DNA from: CAYZAW01 sp964476505
GTDB taxonomy: Bacteria; Bacillota; Clostridia; Christensenellales; CAG-138
Assembly (NCBI GenBank): GCA_964476505.1
Contig: CAYZAW010000023.1
Coordinates: 1-33,510 of the forward strand
Length of the DNA stretch: 33,510 nucleotides
Direction of reading: 5' to 3'
A program made the translations under genes and the position numbers. Numbering within the stretch: the first letter of the stretch is position 1; each line of letters starts with the position of its first letter. The notes under the pieces are model-generated. The model worked only from the letters and a program-made list of their open reading frames with translations, did not search any database and was not told the origin of the DNA. Shown here piece by piece: positions 8,643-16,401 of this stretch.

Positions 8643-9977
8643 TTATACCAAATACGCGGAAAAATTCTCCAGCGCGGTTTTTAGTTCCATTAAAAAGCGG
8701 GAGGCGGGCGCACCGTCAAGCGCCCGGTGGTCGTACGTTAAGGACAGCCCCATCGCCGGGTAAACGGTGATAGCGCCATTTACCTGCCGCACGCGGTCTG
8801 TGATGCAGTTGACCCCCAAAATGCCCGTTTGCGGCAGATTGATCACGGGAGTAAAATGCTCTACGCCCAAGGAGCCCAAGTTGGTAACGGTGAACGTTGC
8901 GCCCGTTAACAGGTCGGGAGAAATGTTTCCGTCCTTGGCGGCTTTTATCAGCGCTTTTGCCTCCGCGGAGATTTCCCGTAAGCTTTTGGTATCTGCATTG
9001 AATAGCGTGGGCACCAGCAAGCCTCTTGGCGTATCCACGGCAACGCCCAAATGCACATGGGTAAAGTACCGCATTCTATCGTCTAAATAATGCGCGTTCA
9101 GATCCGGATGCCGCAGCAGCACCCGGGAGCAGGCATATAAAATCATATCGTTTAGGGTGATGTTTGGAAGCTCTGCCGTCTCCGCCATGCTTTTGATCTG
9201 CGCGCGAAGCGCCATGATGTTTGCAGCGTCAAACGAGGAGGTATGCGTTAACTGCGCGGCGTTCGTCAGGCTTTGCTGCATGGCCTTTGCGATCACCTTT
9301 CGCACGTTGGGGAGCTTTCTGTCCTCATATTCCACAGCAGGCAAAGCGGGTGCGCTAGAAGCGCCTGCTGCGATATCCGCCGTGGTGATACGCCCGCCAA
9401 CGCCCGTTCCGGAGCCCGAAAGCCTTCGGGAGATCATTTCCGCCATGGCAGCCGGGGTCGCCTTTGTGCCGGAAGCTGCAAGAGCTGTGATATCCCGCTC
9501 GATCACTCGCCCGTTAGGGCCTGTTGGAGAGGCCTGCGCCGCGTTTACGCCCAAGCGCTCCGCCGCCGCCTGTGCCCGGGGCGAAACGCCCCGCTGCTCT
9601 CGCTCTGAAGCAGGTGCGCTGTTTAAAACAGGCGTTATTGCGGGCGCGGCATTTACCGCAGGGGAAGCATTTGCGGGTACTTCCGCTGCAGGCTCGGGAG
9701 CATCTGCGCCCTCCGGTGCAAATTCCGAAAAGGTATCTCCCGGAGCGCCTATCACCGCCACGTTAACTAAGCACGGTACATCGTCGTCCACCTCAAAAAA
9801 GCGGGCAAGCAGCGTGCCTGCCACCTTTGCGGTTTCCTCAAAGGCGGCCTTGTCCGTTTCGTAGTGGAACAGCACGTCGCCCACGGCGACCGCGTCCCCC
9901 ACCTGTTTGTTCCATTCCGTTATGATGCAGCTTTCTACCGACTGCCCCTGTCTGGGCATAATGACCGCTGTTGCCAT
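8643..9977 (-). CDS. Dihydrolipoamide acyltransferase (E2)
   Basis: This 444-residue protein has one N-terminal lipoyl domain (1-75; ETDKA, with lipoyl-accepting Lys43), an Ala/Pro-rich linker, and a peripheral-subunit-binding domain (VSPRAQAAAERLGV). A second, degraded subunit-binding-like stretch (ATPAAMAEMISRRLSG) follows, then the catalytic core with DHRALDG (His417). E2 forms the core of the complex and transfers the acyl group to CoA. I chose the ATG at 9977 because AGGAGG lies 6 nt upstream and the lipoyl domain begins at once; an in-frame start at 10001 would add eight unsupported residues. It is the first gene of the operon. Confidence 0.94.
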   Translation of the reverse strand: MATAVIMPRQGQSVESCIITEWNKQVGDAVAVGDVLFHYETDKAAFEETAKVAGTLLARFFEVDDDVPCLVNVAVIGAPGDTFSEFAPEGADAPEPAAEVPANASPAVNAAPAITPVLNSAPASEREQRGVSPRAQAAAERLGVNAAQASPTGPNGRVIERDITALAASGTKATPAAMAEMISRRLSGSGTGVGGRITTADIAAGASSAPALPAVEYEDRKLPNVRKVIAKAMQQSLTNAAQLTHTSSFDAANIMALRAQIKSMAETAELPNITLNDMILYACSRVLLRHPDLNAHYLDDRMRYFTHVHLGVAVDTPRGLLVPTLFNADTKSLREISAEAKALIKAAKDGNISPDLLTGATFTVTNLGSLGVEHFTPVINLPQTGILGVNCITDRVRQVNGAITVYPAMGLSLTYDHRALDGAPASRFLMELKTALENFSAYLV

Positions 9978-9997
9978 GGATGCTCCTCCTGTATCGC

Positions 9998-10070
9998 GCA
10001 TTGCATGATAGTATTTTGTGCAATTATGTTATAAACAAACATTTTAATGGTTATATCTTATCACTCCCCT
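9998..10070 (-). promoter_or_regulatory. AT-rich promoter region of the dehydrogenase operon
   Basis: This stretch upstream of E2 is much richer in A/T than its surroundings. One possible promoter on the minus strand is TTATAA, 17 nt, TATCAT, but several overlapping alternatives exist. I see no clear operator. Confidence 0.3.
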
Positions 10071-10162
10071 GTTACGCTGTCAACAAGGGCTTGACCCGTT
10101 CTTATTGTATTTGATACGCCCGAAAGCATACGTTGAACCACAAAGCGCAAGGCGATCCTTCT

Positions 10163-10201
10163 TATAAATAAAACACAGGGCGGATGACAAACACCCGCCC
10201 C
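10163..10201 (-). terminator. Terminator after the lipoprotein gene
   Basis: GGGCGG (10178-10183) pairs with CCGCCC (10195-10200). On the minus strand the hairpin is followed by TGTGTTTTATTTAT. It lies about 35 nt after the stop codon of the lipoprotein gene. Confidence 0.7.
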
Positions 10202-10234
10202 GTAAAGCACACACAAATAGCCTAATGTCTCGTT

Positions 10235-10819
10235 TTAACCCACCGGGATAATGCTTTGGGTAATGGCGATCAGCGCTTCCTCGCCGGCACTGCTTTCCAT
10301 AAAGATGCTGTAGCTGTATCCGGCAGCCTCATCGTACCATTGGGAAAGGCCGATCTCTCCTTCGATATACCGAAGCTGATAGTTAACATCGCCCCAAGCC
10401 TGCTCCGATGTAACGGTCATATCCCCGTACACGCCGGAGATATCCTCAAACGCGTCTGTTTTCTTCAGCCGCAGCACATAGGGAAGCCCCTCATAGGTAA
10501 ACGTGATATGCGCCAACTCCCCGGAGATCATAAAATACTCCGCGTCCGCAGACTGATCGGGAATGGTTACAAACGTGCCGATCTCCTGCTGCAGCGCCTC
10601 CATATCCTCATACTGCACCATTGGGTTGGGCATCCCGACCATCGGCTCCTCCACTGGTTCCTCGGGGGTTTCCGGTATAGCTGGTACAACGTCCGGCGTA
10701 GCAGGTGCGTCTTCCAATACCGGCGTTATCTCCGGTTCAACGGGCGAGGGCGCGCCCCCGCAGCCCACCGCGGTCATCACAACTGCCAGCAGCAGTATGA
10801 TACAAGTCACTCGTTTCAT
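10235..10819 (-). CDS. Predicted lipoprotein of unknown function
   Basis: This 194-residue protein starts with a lipoprotein signal: positive MKR, a hydrophobic core, and a lipobox ending in Cys20 (TAVGC). The mature protein opens with a long Pro/Glu/Thr-rich spacer (about 24-65) that would hold the C-terminal domain away from the membrane. The folded part (about 70-194) has a mixed, beta-rich look (ELAHITFTYEGLPYVLRL, YQLRYIEGEI) with no catalytic motif that I recognise. GGGAGGAA precedes the start. It lies 46 nt downstream of the EamA transporter gene and is probably co-transcribed with it. Confidence 0.75.
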   Translation of the reverse strand: MKRVTCIILLLAVVMTAVGCGGAPSPVEPEITPVLEDAPATPDVVPAIPETPEEPVEEPMVGMPNPMVQYEDMEALQQEIGTFVTIPDQSADAEYFMISGELAHITFTYEGLPYVLRLKKTDAFEDISGVYGDMTVTSEQAWGDVNYQLRYIEGEIGLSQWYDEAAGYSYSIFMESSAGEEALIAITQSIIPVG

Positions 10820-10865
10820 GGTTTTATTCCTCCCGGCTTTTATTCCTATTCTTCTTAACGTTGCG

Positions 10866-11732
10866 TTATGTATTCTCCACTGTCTTTGGCTCGCTTGGGT
10901 GCTTTTCGTTCCAGATGCACCAAAGCGTTATGGTTACAAGCACCGCCGCGCCGCCGATCAGTGCAAATTTTCCCGGTGCTTCGCCTATTACCAGCAGCAC
11001 CCAAATGGGGTTCAACAGCGGCTCGATCACCGACAGCATGGAGGCCATCAGCGGCGGGCAGCTTCGCATGGCATACGCGTACAGCAGGTACGGCAAGCCC
11101 AGCTGCACGATGCCTAACAGCAGGATGCAGACAACTGCCGTGCCGGTTACGGGCGTATCGTACACGGCGGTTAAGGGAATGCCCACCGCCGCCGTTAACA
11201 GCTGGCCTATCAGGATGCCGGAAAGGCGTTCCTGATCGCTCACGCCGGAGGAGGCCATGAACATGCCCGCCATAAACGCGCCGGAAAGCACACCCAATAG
11301 GTTTCCCCAGATAGAGCCGCCGCCCAGCTGGTCTAAAAAGAACAGCGCGATTCCCAGCGTGGTAAACAGCACCGCCAGAAGATCCGCTTTTTTAAAGCGC
11401 TGCCGAAAGAACAGCACCGAGTACAGCAAAATGAACATGGGCGCGGTGTATTGCAGTACAATGGCGTTTGCGGCGGTGGTCAGCTTGGTAGCCGTTAAAA
11501 AGCAGCAGTATGTGCAAAGCAAAAACCCGCCCAGCATCCATGTTTTTTTGGTAAACAGCGGACGGATTCGCTTGATTCCCATGTATGCGGCGATCAGCGT
11601 TCCTGCGATCAAACTGCGAAACCCCGCCAGTACGATGGCGTTCCACGGGATCATTTTAACCAGCACCCCGCCAAGGCTCCAAAACAGCCCGGTTGCCGCC
11701 ATCACAAGCATTGCCTTATGCTCCGCCTTCAT
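10866..11732 (-). CDS. EamA/DMT-superfamily transporter
   Basis: This 288-residue protein has ten predicted membrane helices in two EamA repeats (about 5-135 and 150-280). The first repeat shows the family pattern GLFWSLGGVLVK and AGFRSLIAGTL. The end of the second repeat, SVIEPLLNPIWVLLVIGE, is the characteristic DMT signature. Members export or import small metabolites such as amino acids; the substrate cannot be read from sequence. I start at 11732 because GGGGGAG lies about 9 nt upstream; the longer frame to 11783 would run into the repeat element. Confidence 0.9.
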   Translation of the reverse strand: MKAEHKAMLVMAATGLFWSLGGVLVKMIPWNAIVLAGFRSLIAGTLIAAYMGIKRIRPLFTKKTWMLGGFLLCTYCCFLTATKLTTAANAIVLQYTAPMFILLYSVLFFRQRFKKADLLAVLFTTLGIALFFLDQLGGGSIWGNLLGVLSGAFMAGMFMASSGVSDQERLSGILIGQLLTAAVGIPLTAVYDTPVTGTAVVCILLLGIVQLGLPYLLYAYAMRSCPPLMASMLSVIEPLLNPIWVLLVIGEAPGKFALIGGAAVLVTITLWCIWNEKHPSEPKTVENT

Positions 11733-11757
11733 TCTACCTACTCCCCCTAATAAAAAA

Positions 11758-11891
11758 GAGGCTGTACAGAAATGCCGATTCATCGGGTCGATGTGGTCAT
11801 CGACCCCTACAAATTGCGGCGCATTCTTCCGCAGAAAATGTAGGGGCGGATGACCACATCCGCCCGCAAAAAAACATTTCTGGACAACCCC
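11758..11891. repeat. MITE-like element with terminal inverted repeats and two nested hairpins
   Basis: The ends GAGGCTGTACAGAAATG (11758-11774) and, inverted, GGGGTTGTCCAGAAATG (11875-11891) match at 14 of 17 positions. Inside are two perfect 9-bp hairpins with 4-nt loops, at 11785-11806 and 11844-11865. Their loops (TGGT and ACCA) are complementary, and the two hairpin units with CCCTACA/TGTAGGG flanks are inverted copies of each other. The two bases that differ between copies are compensated within each stem. There is no coding sequence. The right half reads as a GC hairpin followed by T-rich sequence on both strands, so it may also end transcription from arcC. Confidence 0.75.
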
Positions 11892-11913
11892 AATGTGTTT
11901 TTTCGCGTTAGGG

Positions 11914-12819
11914 TCAGAGTATCACAGTACCGGTCTTACCGTCAATGCCATCCTTGGCCTTTTCCAACAGGGTGATAAGCGCCTTACGCCCGGGCTTGCT
12001 CTTGGCAAAGTCCACAGCGGCCTGCACCTTAGGCAGCATGGAGCCGGGAGCAAACTGCCCGTCTTTTATCAGCTCCTCCGCCTGCTCGGTGGTCATTACA
12101 TCCAACCACTGCTGCTCCGGTGTACCGAAATGGATCGCCACACGCTCCACGGCGGTGAGGATGATCAAAAAGTCCGCGTCCAAGTCCTTCGCCAGCACAC
12201 AGCTTGCAAAGTCCTTGTCTATCACGGCGGGCACGCCTTTTAAATGCCCGGTTTCCTGCACGATTACAGGGATTCCGCCGCCGCCTGCGGCAATGACCAC
12301 CTGCCCGGCTTCCACCAGCGCGCGGATGGTCTCAATTTCCACGATGTTTTGCGGCCTGGGGCTTGCCACTACGCGCCGCCAACCGCGCCCCGCGTCTTCC
12401 ATCACGGGCTGCCCGGTTTTTTGCACCTCGTCCGCTTCTTCCTTCGTTAAAAACCGCCCGATGGGCTTGGTGGGGTGCTGGAAGGCCGGGTCGTTTTTAT
12501 CCACGATCACCTGCGTGATCACGGTGGAGGCGGGCTTGGTGATGCCGCGCTTCCTCAACTCCTCCCGGAGCGCGTTTTGCAGGTCGTAGCCGATGTACGC
12601 CTGACTCATGGCAACACACATGGAGAGTGACACATGGTTCTGCTCCATGGCAAGGTTGATCATACCCACCTGCGGGCCGTTGCCGTGGGAAACCACCACC
12701 TCATGCCCCTGCTCGATCAAGTCCGCAATGGCCTTGGCGGTTACCTGCACCGCCGCCATCTGCTCCGCCAAGTTTTTCCCTAACGCATTGCCGCCAAGGG
12801 CGATGACGATTCTGCTCAT
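11914..12819 (-). CDS. arcC: Carbamate kinase
   Basis: This 301-residue amino-acid-kinase-fold enzyme makes ATP and carbamate (then NH3 and CO2) from carbamoyl phosphate and ADP. The N-terminal ALGGNALG, SHGNGPQVG (about 51-59), AAGGGGIPV (about 207-215) and DKDFASCVLA segments are diagnostic of carbamate kinases. I chose the ATG at 12819, preceded by AAGGAG, rather than the longer frame from 12861, because the kinase fold starts immediately at SRIVIALGG. It is the last gene of the ygeY-ygeW-arcC run and corresponds in context to E. coli yqeA. Confidence 0.95.
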   Translation of the reverse strand: MSRIVIALGGNALGKNLAEQMAAVQVTAKAIADLIEQGHEVVVSHGNGPQVGMINLAMEQNHVSLSMCVAMSQAYIGYDLQNALREELRKRGITKPASTVITQVIVDKNDPAFQHPTKPIGRFLTKEEADEVQKTGQPVMEDAGRGWRRVVASPRPQNIVEIETIRALVEAGQVVIAAGGGGIPVIVQETGHLKGVPAVIDKDFASCVLAKDLDADFLIILTAVERVAIHFGTPEQQWLDVMTTEQAEELIKDGQFAPGSMLPKVQAAVDFAKSKPGRKALITLLEKAKDGIDGKTGTVIL

Positions 12820-12845
12820 AGCTTTATTCTCCTTGAAGATGAATG

Positions 12846-12878
12846 CTGGTTGACCTGCCAATACGGCAGATCAACCAG
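12846..12878 (-). other. Hairpin between ygeW and arcC
   Basis: CTGGTTGA/TCAACCAG arms (8 bp), one mismatch and CTGCC/GGCAG (5 bp) enclose a 5-nt loop. No T-run follows on the minus strand, so this looks like an mRNA processing or stabilising hairpin rather than a terminator. It ends about 20 nt before the arcC ribosome binding site. Confidence 0.55.
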
Positions 12879-12905
12879 ATTCTTACTGTTTATAATACGA
12901 ATTGC

Positions 12906-14108
12906 TTATTTCTCGCCGCCCTGCCAGCGTTCCTTGGCGGTCTTTTCCAACTGCAAGAGGGTAGCCTGCGGGTCTTTCACCTTGGCTAAGAATATCATTG
13001 CCGCAATGATGTAGGGCTTATAAGAAGCCTGCTTATACAGGGGATCACGATAACGGTCGAACACGCTTGCGGCGACCTCGCCCGCCTCGCAGGAAACATC
13101 GGTAATATCGGCAGGCAGGCAGTGCAGATACAGCGCCTTGCCGTCCTTGGTGAGCTGCATTTTTTCTTCCGTGCACTCCCAATCCTTATGGGTAGCGTTT
13201 TGCGCCAGAAGCTCCTGCTCCAATGCCTTGATGCCGTCAAAATCCCCATTGCCGTACAGCTCTGTGCGCTTTTCCATGGCCTTAAAGGGCGCCCAGCTCT
13301 TGGGATACACAACGTCTGCATCCTGAAAGGCTTCGTCCATGGAATTGGTCATTTCAAACTTGCCGCCAAATTCCTTTGCATTGGCCTTGGCCACCTCGAT
13401 CACGTCCTCCATGACCTCATAGCCCTCGGGATGCGCTAAGGTAACATCCATACCCATGCGGGTCATAAGGGCGATAATGCCCTGCGGCACGGAAAGGGGC
13501 TTGCCATAGCTGGGGGAGTATGCCCACGTCATAGCGATCTTTTTGCCCTTGAGGTTTTCTACGCCGCCAAATTCGTGGATCAAATGCAGCATGTCTGCCA
13601 TCGCCTGCGTAGGATGGTCGATATCGCACTGCAAATTCACCAGCGTGGGCTTTTGCTCCAGCACGCCCTCGCGGTTGCCGTCGGTCACGGCGTTTACCAC
13701 GTTGTGCATGTAGGTGTTGCCCTTGCCGATGTACATATCGTCCCGAATGCCGATCACGTCCGCCATGAAGGAGATCATGTTGGCGGTTTCCCGAACGGTC
13801 TCGCCGTGGGCGATCTGGCTCTTGCCCTCGTCCAGATCCTGCACCTCTAAACCCAGTAGATTGCAGGCAGAGGCAAAGGAGAAGCGGGTGCGGGTGGAAT
13901 TATCCCGGAACAGGGAAATGCCAAGGCCGCTGTCGAAAATCTTGGTGGAAACGTTGTTTTCCCTTAGGTGCCGTAAAGCGTCCGCCACGGTGAATACGGC
14001 CTCCAGCTCGTCACGGGTCTTTTCCCAAGTGAGGAAAAAGTCTCCGTTGTACATCTCATCGAACTTGAGCTGATCCAGCTTATCGGTGAATTGTTTTACG
14101 TTGCTCAT
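12906..14108 (-). CDS. ygeW: YgeW-type carbamoyltransferase
   Basis: This 400-residue protein closely resembles E. coli YgeW from memory: RDNSTRTRFS, QDLDEGKSQIAHGETVRETA, LVNLQCDIDHPTQ, MTWAYSPSYGKPLSVPQG and HCLPADI are shared. It belongs to the ornithine/aspartate carbamoyltransferase superfamily. STRTR binds the carbamoyl-phosphate phosphate and HCLP is the usual second-domain motif. YgeW is a member of the knotted transcarbamylase branch. In gut anaerobes its gene travels with ygeX, ygeY, ssnA, ygfK and hyuA in a cluster needed for anaerobic purine/uric acid use. Here it probably works backwards, releasing carbamoyl phosphate for the adjacent carbamate kinase. It follows ygeY by 14 nt. 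Confidence 0.95.
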   Translation of the reverse strand: MSNVKQFTDKLDQLKFDEMYNGDFFLTWEKTRDELEAVFTVADALRHLRENNVSTKIFDSGLGISLFRDNSTRTRFSFASACNLLGLEVQDLDEGKSQIAHGETVRETANMISFMADVIGIRDDMYIGKGNTYMHNVVNAVTDGNREGVLEQKPTLVNLQCDIDHPTQAMADMLHLIHEFGGVENLKGKKIAMTWAYSPSYGKPLSVPQGIIALMTRMGMDVTLAHPEGYEVMEDVIEVAKANAKEFGGKFEMTNSMDEAFQDADVVYPKSWAPFKAMEKRTELYGNGDFDGIKALEQELLAQNATHKDWECTEEKMQLTKDGKALYLHCLPADITDVSCEAGEVAASVFDRYRDPLYKQASYKPYIIAAMIFLAKVKDPQATLLQLEKTAKERWQGGEK

Positions 14109-14122
14109 ACTGCTTCTCCTAA

Positions 14123-15487
14123 TTATTTAATGTCGTTGTTGGTTTTGCCGGCTCTGAACTGGCAAACGTCATCCGCGCCCTTGCCCTTATACATGGAGGG
14201 GGTCAGCGCGTACACAGCAGCGCAGGTAACAAGATCCTGCTTGTAGGTCACTTCGTTGGGCGCGTGCGCCTGCGACTCCGCACCGGGGCCAAAGCCCACG
14301 CAGGGGATGCCGTAACGGCCTTGGATGGACACGCCGTTGGTGGAGAACGTCCATTTATCGATCAGCGGCCGGTCGCGCTTATCCATGGAAGCCGGGTGCC
14401 CGATGCGCTTTTCGCCGTAAAGAGCTTTGTACGCATCCGCGATGGCAGCCACATGCGAGGAGGTCTCCTTATTGATCCAAGTGGGGAAATAGCACTCGGT
14501 CTCATACTTGAGGCCCGTCCAAGCGGGACGGTCGTACATGTACATGGAAACCTTTGCGCCGTGCTTTTTGCAGGCGGGCAAGTTTTCGATCTCCTTGATG
14601 CAGGAGTCCCACGTTTCGCCTGCCGTCATGCGGCGGTCAAGAGAAACGGAGCAGGAATCCGCCACGGCACAGCGGGAAGGCGAGGTAAAGAATATCTGCG
14701 AGGTGGTTACGGTGCCGCGCCCTAAGAAGCGGGCATCCTCGTAATGCTCCGGGTTGAACTTGGGATCAAGCATTTTTACCAAGCCCTTGATCCCGTCCGT
14801 ATCAGCACAACCGTTTTCGTTGAGGGCTTCCACTTCCTTTAAGATATCCGCCATTTTATAGATGGCGTTTTCGCCGCGCTCTGGTGCGCTGCCGTGGCAG
14901 GAAATGCCGCGAACGTCCACGCGGATCTCCATGCGGCCCCGGTGCCCGCGGTACACGCCGCCATCGGTGGGCTCGGTGGAAACCACGAACTCCGGCGTAA
15001 TGCCGTCTTCGTTGTGGATGTACTGCCAGCACAGGCCGTCGCAATCTTCTTCCTGTACCGTTGCAGCAACAAGAATCTTATACCCCTCGGGAATGAGCCC
15101 TAAGTCCTTCATGATCTTTGCGCCGTACACGGCGGAAACCACGCCGCCCTCTTGGTCGGAGCCGCCGCGTCCGTAAATGATGTCCTCGGTTTCATAGCCC
15201 TCGTAGGGATCGTTTTCCCAATTCTTGATGTTGCCGATGCCAACGGTGTCGATGTGCCCGTCAAAGGCAATGATCTTGTCGCCTGTGCCCATCCAGCCTA
15301 AGGCGTTGCCCTCGGGGTCGATCTCGGCCTTATCAAAGCCCAGCGCCTCCATCTCCTGAATGGTGCGGCGGATGACCCCCTCCTCCTCGCAGCTCTCGCT
15401 GGGGATACGGATAAGGTCGCGTAAAAACTTGGTCATTTGGGGCAAATACTGCTGTGATGCGGATTTCACTGCTGCATAATCGATCAT
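14123..15487 (-). CDS. ygeY: YgeY-family M20 metallohydrolase
   Basis: This 454-residue protein is of the M20/ArgE/DapE class, as in the YgeY group. The metal site is visible as FDGHIDT (His78, Asp80), GRGGSDQEGG with the bridging Asp, and VQEEDCDG with the general-base Glu. The insertion RGHRGRMEIRVDVRGISCHGSAPERGENAI marks the dimerisation domain. Such enzymes hydrolyse amide or ureide bonds with two zinc ions. I start at the ATG at 15487, with AGGAGG upstream; the frame extends to 15649 but that part overlaps the regulator gene and has no similarity. The C-terminus runs about 50 residues past the E. coli protein as I recall it. Confidence 0.92.
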   Translation of the reverse strand: MIDYAAVKSASQQYLPQMTKFLRDLIRIPSESCEEEGVIRRTIQEMEALGFDKAEIDPEGNALGWMGTGDKIIAFDGHIDTVGIGNIKNWENDPYEGYETEDIIYGRGGSDQEGGVVSAVYGAKIMKDLGLIPEGYKILVAATVQEEDCDGLCWQYIHNEDGITPEFVVSTEPTDGGVYRGHRGRMEIRVDVRGISCHGSAPERGENAIYKMADILKEVEALNENGCADTDGIKGLVKMLDPKFNPEHYEDARFLGRGTVTTSQIFFTSPSRCAVADSCSVSLDRRMTAGETWDSCIKEIENLPACKKHGAKVSMYMYDRPAWTGLKYETECYFPTWINKETSSHVAAIADAYKALYGEKRIGHPASMDKRDRPLIDKWTFSTNGVSIQGRYGIPCVGFGPGAESQAHAPNEVTYKQDLVTCAAVYALTPSMYKGKGADDVCQFRAGKTNNDIK

Positions 15488-15542
15488 GGTTGTGGTTCCT
15501 CCTAAATAAAGCGTCCTTGCGGTGTATTTACAAGAACCCGTA

Positions 15543-16166
15543 TTACTGCTGGTTCTTGGCGTCGATATAGGAATACAGGGTGTACTTGGAAATGCCGAAG
15601 TGCTTGGCGATCTTATCGCCGCTTTTTGTGACCAAAAACGCGCCCGCATTGTTCAAAAACTGGATGGCGCGTATTTTGTCTTCCTTCGTCATCAGCGCAA
15701 TGGGCTTGCCAACGGTGGCCACGCTTTGGTCGATCAGGTCGTCTAACAGCTCGTTCACGTTCTGGGGGATGCGCTCCGTCTTTCGGTTGTCTTCTTCGTG
15801 ATTGAGTATGGATTTGATGGAGGTTTCCGCCATCAATAAGCCGGTGATATCGTAATTGATGGAAAGGATGCCCGTAGGCCTGCCGCTTTCGTCCCGCACG
15901 AATACCGTGCTGGATTTTAATATGCGCCCGTCATGTGTTTTGGTTAAATACCCCAATTGATCCTGTAAGGTAGCGGGGTCGTGCTTTAAGGTTTCCAGCA
16001 CGATGTGGGAGGGGCCGTCGCCCAGCTTACGGTCTGATACATGCCCGTTTTCGATGGCTACGATGCTGTTATCGGCCTTGGTAAGGTCGTGCACCACCAC
16101 CTCGCAGTTTTCCCCGAACTGACGGGCCAGCGCCGTTGCCAAACGCTGTAAAAACTCCAGTGTCAA
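15543..16166 (-). CDS. YheO-like transcriptional regulator (PAS-like plus helix-turn-helix)
   Basis: The 207-residue protein has an N-terminal YheO-type PAS-like domain (about 8-115: GENCEVVVHDL, NSIVAIENGHVSDRKLGD, GRILKSSTVFVRDESGRPTGILSINYDIT). A C-terminal DNA-binding helix-turn-helix (about 165-203: KIAKHFGISKYTLYSYI) follows. This matches the YheO/DauR family, often next to amino acid or ureide catabolic genes. I prefer the TTG start at 16166: AGGAGG lies 8 nt upstream, while ATG candidates at 16217 and 16190 overlap the -35 and -10 of the promoter below. As first gene of the ygeY-ygeW-arcC run it probably controls that run and possibly itself. Confidence 0.88.
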   Translation of the reverse strand: MTLEFLQRLATALARQFGENCEVVVHDLTKADNSIVAIENGHVSDRKLGDGPSHIVLETLKHDPATLQDQLGYLTKTHDGRILKSSTVFVRDESGRPTGILSINYDITGLLMAETSIKSILNHEEDNRKTERIPQNVNELLDDLIDQSVATVGKPIALMTKEDKIRAIQFLNNAGAFLVTKSGDKIAKHFGISKYTLYSYIDAKNQQ

Positions 16167-16188
16167 TACGCCCACCTCCTTGATTTTC

Positions 16189-16217
16189 ATGATACCATAG
16201 TGATTTTCATATTCCAA
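16189..16217 (-). promoter_or_regulatory. Promoter of the regulator-ygeY-ygeW-arcC operon
   Basis: On the minus strand TTGGAA (16212-16217), a 17-nt spacer and TATCAT (16189-16194) form a good sigma-A promoter. The transcript would start near 16182, leaving a leader of about 16 nt that contains the AGGAGG (16175-16180). Directly upstream (16228-16259) are two A/T tracts, AAATATTTTTT, spaced 20 bp apart, which could act as an UP element or activator site. Confidence 0.65.
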
Positions 16218-16342
16218 TAGCTTTTCTAAATATTTTTTAGGTTTTCAAAATATTTTTTTGCATACTATCGTGCCGATTCGACATACTAGGAAGGCAGCGG
16301 CGGCGATATTGAAAAAGGCCTTTGGACTTTTTTGAACTTGCC

Positions 16343-16371
16343 TTGCCAAACGGGAACGCATAGGGTACAAT
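16343..16371 (+). promoter_or_regulatory. Promoter of the DUF1292 gene
   Basis: TTGCCA (16343-16348), exactly 17 nt, and TACAAT (16366-16371) form a strong sigma-A promoter. It lies 30 nt upstream of the ATG, which is preceded by GAGAGGTGG. Confidence 0.8.
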
Positions 16372-16401
16372 GATGGCAAACTATGAGAGGTGGTGTAAAC
16401 C

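Noticed and set aside
9157..9864. A 235-codon open frame on the plus strand
   Set aside because: It is antisense to the E2 gene; its Ala/Ser-rich composition mirrors the Ala/Pro linker of E2.
11758..11891. CRISPR array or transposase remnant
   Set aside because: There are only two hairpin units in inverted, not direct, order and no coding frame, so a MITE-like repeat is the better description.
15488..15649. N-terminal extension of YgeY
   Set aside because: It overlaps the regulator gene in another frame and shows low-complexity Ser/Pro/Thr sequence; the ATG at 15487 has AGGAGG.
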